A stretch of DNA of 64,000 bases, from the NCBI RefSeq assembly GCF_001039355.2, contig NW_019775638.1, forward strand, positions 10,189 through 74,188, written 5' to 3'. Position 1 is the stretch's first letter. The number at the start of each line of letters is the position of its first letter. This document shows positions 1 to 40,709 of this stretch, one piece after another. The notes below the pieces were generated by a model, which made no database searches, was not told the DNA's origin, and worked only from the letters and a program-made list of their open reading frames with translations. This DNA comes from Lingula anatina. Its lineage: Eukaryota > Brachiopoda > Lingulata > Lingulida > Lingulidae. Position numbers and translations under genes: made by a program.

Positions 1-162
1 CCCCCCCCCCCCCACAAACTTTAAACCTTTATTTTTACATATAGGAATTAGAGAAACTCTCTCTCTATCTTTCCTGCTCCCTCGCTCTCTCTCTCGCATT
101 CGTGAAAATTATTCGTGTTTCTATACGAGCTTTTTTGACTCACATATTTCTTTCAATTTCAG

Positions 163-891
163 AATAAAAAAGGCCGGTTTAACGCTTTCCCGCCCATCTC
201 TCAACACTGGCCGTTATACTATGTTAGTGCATAAACATCGCAGGAAAAACACGAGAAGGTAAGTGTGGACATGGTATATTAATACTTAGAAATTGGGGCT
301 CAACTTAAGATTTGTCATGAGAAATAAAGAGGTGTGACTGCCACTGTACAACATTTCCGATTTTAACAATTATCAGTGGGCTTAGTGAACGTTTAAAAAA
401 AATTTAAACAAACAATGGTAACTCATGTAATGATAATAATACATTCTGACAAGATGCTTTCCATTAAATCTCCGTGCGTCTTACAATTGTTTAGGTACAT
501 AATACTGACTTACAAATACACACTAAAATGGCTACATTTTTAACAACCATTAAAATACATGTTCTTTGTTTATAATTTGTTTATATATTTTTTTATAAAT
601 TAATGGCCTGGATTTTTTTGGTGCCTTTCTATTTGCAATTCGTATCATAGGTTTTGGGCATACATCTGAAATTCCCCATACAATTAACTTAAGTTGCGCA
701 GATGTAAAAGTCATACTGAACTTCACGAATTATCATATGTTTATTCTAGATTTGAAATCCTTGATAAAGGCATGCAGCGACAACCCTGGGACGGTCTGAG
801 TAACGTTAACTACTCAGTGCTTGGGATAAGATTAAAGCCCCTGTTCACGCACATGTTGATAGACATAGGGAAAACGCCTGACACGTACTGA
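163..891 (+). CDS. Gene A: beta-1,4[25 protein letters not shown], last two exons (partial)
   Basis: Two exons, 163-258 and 750-891, joined through a phase-2 intron with a GTAAGT donor at 259 and an acceptor ending TTATTCTAG at 749. The join reads through to TGA at 889-891. The first exon encodes LTLSRPSLNTGRYTMLVHKH, and the second RFEILDKGMQ, then WDGLSNVNYSVL and LIDIGKTPDTY. SRP, GRY.M..H, RF..L, DGLSN..Y.VL and the terminal T...DIG are the C-terminal pattern of the beta-1,4[21 protein letters not shown] / beta-1,4-GalNAc-transferase family, Golgi type II enzymes that transfer galactose or GalNAc to GlcNAc. The catalytic core and membrane anchor lie upstream of the window. The choice between Gal and GalNAc donor cannot be made from this end. 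The gene converges on gene B. Confidence 0.75.
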
Positions 892-1376
892 GACCAAGCA
901 TGCGTTCATCCAGAGATGCAACAATGAATGTCACTGAGAGACCATTAAAGGATTACGCGGTCTCCCTTTCATGTAGGTCCCCCATATTTAGGTCTCTTGC
1001 TTTACTCCTAAAAAGCGACAGACAGAGGCTGTGTAACAGGTATAGTGGTCTGCTAGGAATCACAGTCCGTTGCTTTTTGACTTTGGATAACGTCGTCATC
1101 ATGTACGATGCAAAGTGCTATGTGAAAGTGTCAATGTTTTTGAGAGACGTCGAAAAGATGAACATAGTTTTATAGCGTGGGACAAACGTTTATTCTGATG
1201 AAGAATTCACATCGGGTTTCTGTTTTCAAAAGAATTTTTGAATTACGTTTTTTTTTGTGTGTATACAGGTATCTTCTAAAGATATATGCCTGTAATGTTT
1301 TTTTAATTGCGAAGAAGCTATTCAGAATATTTGGCGCCGATTTTTTTTTGTATGACGCTTATATTGATATAATAAA
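892..1376 (+). terminator. 3' UTR of gene A with poly(A) signal
   Basis: AATAAA at 1371-1376, about 480 bases after the gene A stop. I read the stretch between as 3' UTR. The short open frames at 900-1175 and 1177-1401 have no family resemblance and no splice support. Confidence 0.5.
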
Positions 1377-1677
1377 CAAACACAGAATGAGTTTGTCATG
1401 AGTCTGAATCTATTTCCTCTGACTGTAAATAGTTCTATCGTTTTATGGCCACGATAAAAGTAAAAGGATTTAATCCAAAGATTTAATCGTGTGTGGTCTT
1501 CGTGACTCGAATGTTTAACTCCACAAACCTGATTATTATCCTAGGAATTCATGTTCGCATTACCACTTTTCAAAGGTTAGTGTCAAGGCCCAATTCCATC
1601 AATAATTTTTTAAATCAAAATGCACAACTCTTGTAACTGAATGATGTAAGTAAAACATGCAAGAATGCACTACATAT

Positions 1678-1683
1678 TTTATT
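1678..1683 (-). terminator. Poly(A) signal of gene B
   Basis: TTTATT on the plus strand is AATAAA on the minus strand, about 290 bases downstream of the gene B stop codon (1977-1975). It gives a short 3' UTR and leaves roughly 290 bases between the convergent poly(A) sites of genes A and B. I see nothing else in 1377-1974. Confidence 0.5.
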
Positions 1684-1974
1684 GAAAAAGAAACAACAAA
1701 TGACCCGTCTAATACTTTCATCTAGAATCAAAAGGCCAGTCAAGCTGCAAATGCAGTTCTGGTAATGAATCATTACACAGTCATATAGGCTAGCACTAAG
1801 ATATATAAGTTGTTTTCCAATCATGAACCGAATGTGCGGCAAGCTTCTATTTTCCATAACAAATACTCCAGATATAATATCTATTTCAAAACTTATAAGT
1901 CATCTGTGTCTAAACACTGATTTTTTTAGAATGCTAGATTCACTATGAAGAATCCATGTGTGTAGTGCTCCTTC

Positions 1975-31056
<29,082 letters not shown>

Positions 31057-31098
31057 GACTATTTTCAGTCTTCAAGAAAGCAGAAAAGATATCGACAC

Positions 31099-31105
31099 AT
31101 ATATA
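31099..31105 (-). promoter_or_regulatory. Putative TATA box of gene B
   Basis: ATATATA lies 43-49 bases upstream of the gene B ATG, within a TATATACCGATG-like context on the plus strand. The same position before gene C carries ACATATACCGATG at 34351-34363. The 5' UTR would be very short, so an alternative TATA-like site further up remains possible. Confidence 0.35.
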
Positions 31106-32071
31106 CCGATGGTTTCTTTACCCTAAACGAGATAAGATGAGCTCGTGTCGCGACGCGATTCTGAGACCAAGCAAACAAATCTGCAAATAAATATAGGCCC
31201 AGATCTGCGCTTTTAAAAAGGAAAACGCGTGCTCCCCCGGGGACGGGAGTGACCCAAGGGTAAAGTCAAGGCTAAAAGTAGGGCAAGATAAAAGATAGAT
31301 GTGCTTTCTAGAAAGTTAAATTCACGGTCCTAGCTTTGCATATACAAATACAGCAGCTGTGTACACTGTGGTTTAAGTGAGAGTTTTAAGTGAGGGACAG
31401 TATCCTTTTGAGATTTTTTAGGAAAGCACGTGACGTATGTCGGTCTGTATTCTTTGCAATTTGAAATATTTTTCTTCCACAACTTTTCAGTTACTTTGTA
31501 GAGCTCACAGTTGGAATTGGGTATAGGAAAAACTCAGCCATGTGTAATTCTGACATATCTCTCAAACGGGTTAGACATATAAATAGCAAAAATATGATAT
31601 TTAATATTATATATATAATTTGACTTTTAAAAATTACACGTTCAGTACGACTGATACACCATCAAATAAAAATGTTTGCCTTTCTTTACATAAAAAGAGA
31701 AATATAAAGTGATAGAAAATTGAAAAGAAATAGCAAAGTATTATTAAGTGGTATAATTTTATTGGATTTTGTATCAATGTCACATGTTAATTGTTTGTAA
31801 AGCAATTTTTAAAAATCTCTGTTCCACCGGGTTTGCGGATGCCTGAAGAACTGATTTTGACCCACCCTCACGAATATCTAATACATGTAAAAGGAAATGC
31901 CCAAACATCTAAATTTCACCAATACTGATGTATGAATTTGACGTTGGCTTAAAATGTAACCAAAGCCTTGATTTTAAAGCCCGGTAAACTAAGAGTTTTG
32001 ATGAAATGCCAGTGCTCATCGTACACACACTTCAGATTAAGAATTGACAAAAACTGAATGTTGAATTGAGG
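31106..32071. other. Spacer between genes C and B
   Basis: Holds gene B upstream sequence (31106-31330, alike to 34360-34570 upstream of gene C). Then 31655-31875 is homologous to the gene B intron at 28180-28345 and would be the gene C 3' flank. An AATAAAAT-like poly(A) signal on the minus strand lies near 31758. No further gene is seen. Confidence 0.5.
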
Positions 32072-34309
32072 TCAAGAAAGAGAAACCAGACCTTGAAGTT
32101 TGCGTTTTCTCTCGCAAACGAACGATTGCGCCGAGCTACAATCCCTGTCATTCCAGCTTCCACCTTGAAGGATCTCTGCGCAGTCCTCGTTGTTGTTTAG
32201 GTCATTTGGTTCAGGGGCACTCCAACCTGAAGTAGAAAGAAGTAAAATGAAAAAGAGTGTACTGGCATTGAATTTTGATGGCAATGAAGTTTGACAATGA
32301 AGTTTTTGTAGCACAAAGGGGAAATTCATTATACTAGTAGACTGTTGTACATTCAGCGATAAATGTCCCTATACCAAATCCTTTTTATTTCCGTCAGCAA
32401 ATGCTTTTGTATAACAGGGCATCGCATAAGCTACAGCAATCGTTGACATACGAAGAAACCAAGGAAAGGTTAAAGACGAAATTAATGTTCTCTATACTAT
32501 TACGCAATATCTATCAAAGTAGCTTACCTGTGAAAGCAACTGGGTCACCTTTGACTGTGATCCAAGTCCCCTCGGCCCTAATGTCGCTGATCCCTATCCA
32601 AAGATTGCTGACGTCCTTGTTTCTGATGGACACGATGAAATCGTTCTCGCCTTGGTTCTCAACAATGGCGAGATCGCCGCCTGCTTTACTGCAGTGTTGT
32701 AATGCGCTCTGCCATGGTTTTCGATCTTTTACGATCAAAAACTGTTTGTCTTTGTACGTCTGCCAGGAATCTGGATTAACAATACATGGGAATTCAGTAT
32801 TATAGTTTTTTTTTTGTCAGAAGAGAGGAGGTGCTAATTTAGAAGTAGGGCATGTGTACATATGAAAAATAACATGACAGTGAAAAACTGTAGTACATTT
32901 GAACTTAATGACTAGTTGTCTCTTATATTTCATGTATTAAAAAAAAACATCAGTTATCCATACGTGAATCTACTAACGTAAAACCAAAAGTTTACTATTA
33001 GGTGAACTGTGAACAATTATAACCTGACAGTTTTGGCACAATTTACACCCAACTTAAGAAATTATCTACCATCTTTTTCAAAAAGAAGACTGAAACTGAG
33101 AAAGGAAAAGATTAAACATAATTTGGAGGAGCAATCTGGACCAAGCCTTGAAATCCAGCCCTAGCCATTTGCAACCACCTAATTAATTCACATGCTAGAA
33201 TAGTATACGTGGTAAAAAAAGCATTAAAATTCGTTACAACAATGACAAATATATAAAAAATCAACTTTTGTAAATAGGTAAGTCCAATTCGATATCTGCA
33301 ATATATATCTGCAATATTTCCAGCGGTGTATGTATCTGTTTAACTTTAAGAGACAGCTACCTGTATCAACTGTGCAAATTATAGAAATCACACTTCATGT
33401 TTGTAGACAGATCGATCATATTTGTAACTTAAGGAAAATCAGTTGTTTTACCAAAAATCCGCCAAATAATGAAGGTTACTCTCGGCAGTGGCGGCGGAAG
33501 TGGCGTTGTGTGTATTTGTGTGTATGTGAAAGGGGGGGGGGGTGTTGTTCAGCAATTTTACCCTTAATCTTATCTGGGCACACACAAAGATGACACTGGG
33601 TTGATTAAATACTACAGGGACATTGTGGAATGGCGCTCGTGCTTGGCATCCTAATGAAATGTTCATATCAATCGCGAAATTTGATAAGAGACATTAATCA
33701 AATGCCTACATGAGTGAATCTGTTTAACGTAATTAATATAATCCGTGCTTTTCTTCTTCGTATGCTGGGAAATATTGTAGAAGGAAAGGGGGTCTTCTTA
33801 GCAGGGCCGAATATAGTTCCTTAGGGTAGCGTTATGCCAAGGATTAACGGAAAGAACGGCTAATTTTAGCGTTCTGATATTAATTTTAAAAGGGACTGCT
33901 ATCGCCACGATTGGGATATTCTATCTACTGGTAAACAGAAATCATATAAGTGCGTCTATTATGACTTCCACTCCACTTAAAGATTATTTGCAGTCAAACA
34001 GAACACCAAGGTATTGCTTGCTGAGTAAGGCCTTCACCCTACCGCGGGTGTGTGGCACTAGAAACTTTTTTCTTACTTTAAAACGAATCACATATAAAAT
34101 AATTACATCCTGCTGTGTATTTTTTTCAAATAACTAACGCGCAGATACATTGGGTAGGAAAACAGTGAATGAAATAAATGAAAATGGTTTAGAAAAAGTG
34201 ATAGATAATTTTAAAAAAAATGAAAAAGGCGTCACTTACCTTGGGTTCGTGCGTCTTGAACAACAAAGACAAGCAAAAAGAGCTTCAAGATAGCCCAATT
34301 GTCCGGCAT
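32072..34309 (-). CDS. Gene C: short secreted C-type lectin, 155 aa
   Basis: Three exons: 34309-34240 (signal peptide MPDNWAILKLFLLVFVVQ), 32770-32528 and 32226-32072. They sum to 468 nt with a TGA at 32074-32072. The domain has LWIGISDIRAEGTW, EPN (APEPNDLNNNEDC) and WND (SWNDRDC), so both Ca2+ site-2 motifs of a mannose-type lectin are complete. It is a tandem duplicate of gene B exons 1-3. The 12 bases that contain the exon-3 donor in gene B (GTAAGTTCATTC) are absent here, so the frame runs ten codons into former intron (tail RKLQGLVSLS) and stops. Single-domain secreted lectins of this size are common in invertebrate immunity, but function here is inferred. It may be a live gene or a very recent fragment; intact frame and sites favour the former. 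Confidence 0.8.
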
Positions 34310-34352
34310 GACTATTTTCTGTCTTCAAGAAGGCAGAAAGATGTGGACAGAC

Positions 34353-34357
34353 ATATA
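34353..34357 (-). promoter_or_regulatory. Putative TATA-like site of gene C
   Basis: ATATA 44-48 bases upstream of the gene C ATG, in the same context as the gene B site at 31099. It lies within the duplicated block, so it may simply be inherited. Confidence 0.3.
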
Positions 34358-36408
34358 CCGATGTTTTTTTTTACTCTGATCCAGATAAGATAACCTCGTG
34401 TCTTGACGTGATTCTGAGACCGAGAAAATAAATTTGACTAAGCCCAGACCTGTGTTTTTTAAACTAAAAAACACGTGCTCCCAAGGGGACGGGAAGGACC
34501 CAAGGGTAAAGCCAAGGTTAAAAGTGGGGCAAGATAAAAGATAAATATGCTTTCTAAAGACTTAAATTTATGACCCTAGATTTTAATGTGCAAATACAGC
34601 TGTGTGCATCTCTTATTTAAGTGACAGTTTTAAGTAGGGTACAGTATGCCTTTTAAGTATTTTATTCGCTGCACGCTCCGAGATTTGTATGTAAAAGCAC
34701 AATTGCGTTCTTCATTTGCACCACTGAAAAAAATCACTTAGACAAAAAACTTTAAACAAATACAATAGTAATTGTAAATAATTCAATGAAATGAGTGCTG
34801 CTACATTGAACTACTACATTAAAGAATCACTCCCTACATTCTCGCTTTTAAATATCTAAACACATATTTTTAAAAATAATTGGTAAATTTCAACATTACA
34901 TCATACAGTATCTCTAAAACTGTGCGTAATAAGGTTATTTACAAAAAAAGTTGCATAATGTCCGTTTCCGACAGCCAATGACAGAAATGTGTTAATAACT
35001 GTATCATGAAAATATATTTGTTTCTTAACTTTATAAATACAAACTTGATGTAAAAATATATTTGGTCGTACTGTATAAGTGAATACAATTGAGAAGTCTT
35101 CATCTATGGCAATTTAAATATTTTTCGACCCAAATATCTTAGATATTTTTCCCGGTTGTTGTCGTTTTAATAGAGCTGACATTTGGAATGGGGTCTAAGA
35201 AATGACAACTATCTGTAATTTTGATATATCTCTAAAACAGTCCAGACAGCTAAATTGCAAACATTTGATTCTTAATGTTATTCATGTAATTTGACTTTTA
35301 AAACTAAACTTGTAAAACATTCCTGTTAAAAAAAAAAAAAAGGTTCATGACAAGTCGGCCATGGGTTCGTGAGTTTTATGATCTCGTATCTGTAATAATA
35401 TCAAGAAGTATTCTCTGTAAAACAATAAAAGAGCCCCTTAAGTGTGTATATGTGTGTATGTGGGTATGGGGGAGCTAGAATGGACACCCCAATCCAGTCA
35501 GTCGATCAAAATGCAGTCTTCTAAACACGTCGTTTTTACTCCGACCATAGATGGGAATCCAACAACTTGAGCTATTTATGAATTTCTCATAACGTTTACC
35601 AATCCGATTTAATTGCATGGACCTAATACAATGTATCACTAGATTACGATTATGTTTCAGAGAGGTCCGTTTCACAGCTGTTATTTTGTCACATCATCAC
35701 GGTACCCGGTGCAGTGGGTATTCGGTAAATCTCTCCCTAGACTTCTTGATTCACTGTCCAAATAACCAAGACTCGGGGGATCTGGTAATCGTTTTATGCA
35801 ACGCAGTTTACATAACATCAGGTATTTCATTTCCTAATAACATATTTTGGCTACTGCGATCCTGTGTCATACATTTGGCCCCGGTGACATTTGAAACAGT
35901 TAATTAAGTTCAAAGGTCGAAAAGTGGTTACAAAAGTCACACATGTCACCCCAGCTTTCACTTAACGTCTCTGTCCACTATCAGATTCAACACAGTAAGT
36001 AAATACATCTTATCCAAAATATACTAAAAATACCCCGTTATTTAGCGATACAGAAGCAAGGAGTGTTGCTCGACAGATAACCCTACGTGCTAGACGCAAC
36101 GGAGACGTCTCTAAAAGTAGTGATCAATTCTCTTCTGTCACACACGGTCATGTTCCCTCTGCTGTATTGCACCATCAATTAAGGTGTGCACAACGTGCAC
36201 GGTGTGAGACAAATGTCACCAGATATGACATCTTGTACCAGTTTGTCATCAAAACAGAAAATCATTCAGACAAGTTATTAAAAATATGCTCGCATTTGTT
36301 TACTTCTGAATTATTCGATTTTTGTGTCTTCACAAAACCATCACCCTTTCCTTCTCTCTCTCTCTCTCTCTCTCTCTGCTTTAGCTCCGCTTTTAACATC
36401 ACGCCACA

Positions 36409-36459
<51 letters not shown>

Positions 36460-36551
36460 CATAACTCGCTAAAATTGTATTTGTTATAAAACATCATCAA
36501 TAGTGTTCATTAATAAAAAGAATACAAAAGAATTAGAAAGATAAAACTCAC
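34358..36551. other. Stretch between genes C and D
   Basis: Upstream sequence of gene C, then AT-rich DNA, a CT run (36353-36377) and a TAA trinucleotide microsatellite (36411-36456). The missing last exon(s) of gene D should lie here. A weak candidate, open on the minus strand from 36112 to a TAA near 36000 after TTTTAG, has no family support. Confidence 0.4.
36411..36456. repeat. (TAA)n microsatellite
   Basis: Continuous trinucleotide run just downstream of gene D exon 6. Confidence 0.9.
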
Positions 36552-39500
36552 CAGCTATTGGCTTGGCTAAATCTTCATCAATTTTCCCATCTCCGTCGTC
36601 ATCTTTAAATCAGAATAAAACAACAAAATTTTAATCAATAGCATAAAACTTGCAAGTTTTTGAACGTACATGATTTGAAGAATGCGAACAAAATGTAAAA
36701 AGGTTATTCGGTTTGAACAGTCGTAAAATGACAGCACTACTGATCGCCCATGAAATACCCAAGGCTGGTAAGGAAACCCAAAAGGCGTGTCAAGTCAATT
36801 AAAATGAGGTTTTCAGTTCTAAAAATAAAAAAAAATTAACACTGGAGAGCACCTCAAAGGTGCAAACATACGCCAAGAAACAGTCATACCCGTATTCAGT
36901 TGAATCGCAACCATATCATACTGTACAGGCCCTAACTATCCCGATAATTTGATCAAAATTGGAGGAAAAAAGCATTGAAATATTTTAAAAAAGACCAACA
37001 GTAGAGCAAACACCGGTGAAAACAACCTTCTTCGTCGGCGGAGGTAATTAAAAATGTAAGACAAAGGTCAGCCTCTATGGCACAATGTATGTAAAGGCAC
37101 TGCTCAAATGACATAATCCCGGTTAGATAGATAGCGTTATAAGCGCCACGTGGTCACGACGTTGTCACACCGTGACAGCAACCAAGTATCCATGAAGTTT
37201 TTATTTATTTATTTTTTTTACGATAAATACAAATAAAGTGTCAATAGGCTTATAAAAGGCAAGCCATGCATTATTAAGAGCCGTGTCCATGGAGACATTT
37301 TCACATTTTCATCTGCGTGCACACGTAGGCCTACCTTTGTGCTTGGAGTTCATGTTTCTTTTCGGCATTGTGTACATCATCAATTGTATTCCATTAGCGT
37401 AGCGATTTTACAAAGTGTATTCTTACCTTTTCCATTTTGGAGTTCCTCATCAATGGTGCCGTCGCAGTCGTTATCAATTCCGTCTCCAACTACTGGTGGA
37501 CTGACGGTGCACGGCTGCAACAAACATGGTAAAGTTGGTGTCTATGTAAATTTAAACATTTTGACATAGGTAAGAACGAAAGCCATACCATTATTACTGT
37601 ACAAAACTGAATTTCCAGAGAAGGGTACAATTAGCAACCTCCTGCTTGAAATGATATTTTTCTATCCATCTATTTACTGATATAAATAAATAGATAAAGT
37701 AATACATAAAAAGTAAAGAAAGAATATGTAAGTCGATGCAAAGATGAATTGACAAAGTTTAACAATACATTGAAAAAATTACAGGTGTCAAACTGAAATC
37801 TATTCATTTTTTTTAAATTTGTCTCTTTGGTGATAAATATGGAGTCCACTCACAGCATTAATAGCAGCCAATCTGAGACCGGCCGGATACCCGTACGATT
37901 CAGGAGCGACCCTCCCGTACATATATCCCGCGAATGTCACGGTGGGGTTGGTGTGGCGGAGAGTGTGGGTGCCGTGGGTGACCTGAAGCGATCCCACCAC
38001 GTACGGTGAGCCGGCTACGTCAGTCCATTTAACGCTGGATGGCAACGGCTTGCCGTCGAAGATAAGACCACCACGCTCTGTCTTTTTGATCACGAAGTCA
38101 ACGTAGTTGGTGTAATCACCGGTCACACCTCTATTGACAGAAAGAAAGAGAGATGATGAAAAAGTTTTTTTTCAATAATGGTAATAAAAAAATGTCACTT
38201 TTAGCTACTTGTTCCATCTAAATCTGCCATTACGTAACTACATGTTAAACTTGAACATATGTGCGTGCGTGCGTGTGCATGTGTGTGTCAAAAATGTCAA
38301 TACTAACTTTGGGGTGGCGAATGTGTAATCAGCAGCGTACTGTTCTGTGGGTGGGATCATAACCATTGCAGGGTCACTCGCGTCACCGGCACCTGTCAGA
38401 ATAAACTTAATCAGCATCACCGGTTTGTCCGCTGTGACTGTGGCTGTCTGGCCCTTGTTGGTGTAGAATTGTCTGAAACCTCCCTCTTTTGGTATAGTGT
38501 AAGTACCCACACCGCTTACTGTCACCTGAAACAGTCGATATTAATATTAACATAACATCGATGAACAGTTATTATTTTGCTCACTGGCAATCTCGTTTAT
38601 GAAATTATGATTTCAATTAGTTTCACAACCACTTCAGTATTATGACAATATTGACTTTTTATTTAACTCTTCGTTGTTCTTAATGTCTTTCTGGTTTTTA
38701 AGAAAGTTGAACTGAGCCTCAATTTTAGACAATGTATTATTCTTATTATTTTATCATGATTCTTCTTATTGTTAGCTCTGTTAATTTTTCTTTATCAAGA
38801 CACGAGTGAAGTGTAAATCATCAGTGAATGTCAGTAAGCACCGTTAAGGGCAGTATTCCGGCTACAGATATGAAATAATACGGAACAATGCAAGGTCTGT
38901 CTGCGTCGCCCTGTACCTTGAAATTGGTGTAAGGATAGTTTTGAAAGATACACTGTACATGTATAACGGCATCTAACCTCTCTTGATTACAATACAGGAA
39001 CAGTGTATAGATATTCCCAAACCATTATGTACCTTTTGGGTCACATCTCTTCGTACTTAATCAGTGGATCTATTTCTTTTTTTTGTAATATTGTTTGGAA
39101 CAGCGGGAAGAGTCGAGCGCTAGTTACACTCGGTCACAACTCTGATTCGACATCCCGATATTTTCGAGTCATGCTGTACTTACCTTAGTATCAGGCTCCG
39201 AAGCGATGACTTTGTAGTAATCTCCTATAGCTCTATCCGGCGTGGGAGCAGTGACAAATGCTTTTCCCCAAGTCACGACGGGGGGCAGCATCTCCACTAA
39301 ATGATCTTGCGTACCGGCCTGAGTGGCCACAGCAGGCGTCTTCATTACAGCAGTTTTCTGGTTTCCACTAAGAACGGCTATGGGTTTGGTACCAGTGATG
39401 CGTGTTCCGCTCAAGTCACCAGCAGTATGAAGCTGCAGAGCGTCGTATGCGTCGAGTTTGACGGTGAAAGACTCTCCATTCCTATATGTCTTGCCTCCAT

Positions 39501-40645
39501 AGGTCACTACGTTTTTGTCCATCAGGTTGCCCAGTTTGATGGTAACTCTTGTGTTGTCGCTGATGCCAACCACGTTGATCATAGACTGCCTGCCTGCCGG
39601 AGAGTTGGGATACCAACTGACCGCGAAATAGTCTTTCTCCAAGACGTCAACGGGCAGAGCAAGGAAAGAGTCTGCTGAAGCCGACTCTTTGTTATTTCCG
39701 TACACTGTAATCTCCCCGCCAACTGAAGTCACCAAAATGGCCTTTTTGGCTACCTCAGTACCTATTAAGTGCAGATTTTTGTCAATGGTAACTTTTTGGA
39801 CATTACCGGCTGTAACAGTGAATTTTTGGTCCACTTTTGGGGAGGTCCACTTTGGGGATTGGACGTGCACTGCAACCGGTGTTTTAGAATTCGTTGTCAC
39901 AAACATTTCAAGGTCAGTATTCAAGAGGTTTTCTCCAAAAGCGAAGACAAATCTATTGCCTCGATTGTCCGGTGCCCCTACATAGTTGGCTCGCAATGTC
40001 GCATCTTCAATAAAAGAGAATGGGACATAAAAATAATACCTACAGTGACAAAATACGTGTTAGAACAAATGAATACAGTTTGTCCCAGTTTAAATGTAAC
40101 CCAGCTTGAACACCATTAATTTTCTGTTTACAAACTATATGTATATGATCAATATATTTCTGAAAAATATAGAGAAGTTAGCATATCTACTGCTACAAAC
40201 AACATACCACTAACTCAAAGATTTTATCGTCATTTATGATGCCAAATGCAAATACTTATTAGGATGTAAGATAAAAAAAAAACTGCAACAGAATTACGTA
40301 TAACAGGGAAAGTGTTTTACTTAGAGATATTATAAATAGAATTAAAATTATAAATTTTCAACCCAAATAGAAGGCAATCTAGACTTTTCCTTGTGCACGT
40401 ACGACTCAAGAAATTTGGATTCCTATTTAAGAAAACAATACACTTATCCCTTTCTTAAAAGCCTCACAGTAAAATTTCACTCATTCCATTTTTATAAAGA
40501 CATCTTTAAAAAACAGCACAAAACAATAATTGAAAAATACTTGTATATTAATAGCAGAAATCTTCAATTCCATGGAATTTCACTTACCTATGCTCGGGCT
40601 AACAGCCGCGAGAAGGGCAACCAGTAGCACTGCGCCCCGCCACAT
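36552..40645 (-). CDS. Gene D: IgGFc-binding-like secreted protein, 3' end unresolved
   Basis: Six exons: 40645-40588, 40004-39184 (821 nt), 38525-38308, 38130-37854, 37514-37427, 36602-36552; all junctions keep phase (1513 nt, 504 codons so far). Signal peptide MWRGAVLLVALLAAVSPSIG. Exons 2-4 carry the IgGFc-binding N-terminal domain: NRFVFAFGEN, TVYGNNKES, DYFAVSWYP, KPIAVLSGNQ, DHLVEMLPPVVTWGKAF, GDYYKVIASEPDTKVTVSG. Exons 5-6 encode acidic repeats GDGIDNDCDGTIDEE and DDDGDGKIDEDLAKP, likely Ca2+-binding loops, as in other invertebrate members. Exon 6 ends with a strong GTGAGT donor, so at least one more exon is expected. The human relative is a mucus protein; the role here is unproven. 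Confidence 0.8.
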
Positions 40646-40697
40646 CTTTAATCGCTACCTTGTACAACTTAAAGCCTCAGCCGAGAAGCGAACGCTG

Positions 40698-40709
40698 TAT
40701 ATATATATG
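40698..40709 (-). promoter_or_regulatory. Putative TATA box of gene D
   Basis: TATATATATATA 53-64 bases upstream of the gene D ATG. Could also be a short microsatellite. Confidence 0.4.

Noticed and set aside
900-1401. Two consecutive plus-strand frames after gene A
   Set aside because: Downstream of the gene A stop and up to its poly(A) signal, with no splice sites or family pattern; read as 3' UTR.
36000-36112. Candidate last exon of gene D on the minus strand
   Set aside because: It has an acceptor and is in phase, but the translation (ETSPLRLARRVICRA) has no resemblance to the family and low-quality context.
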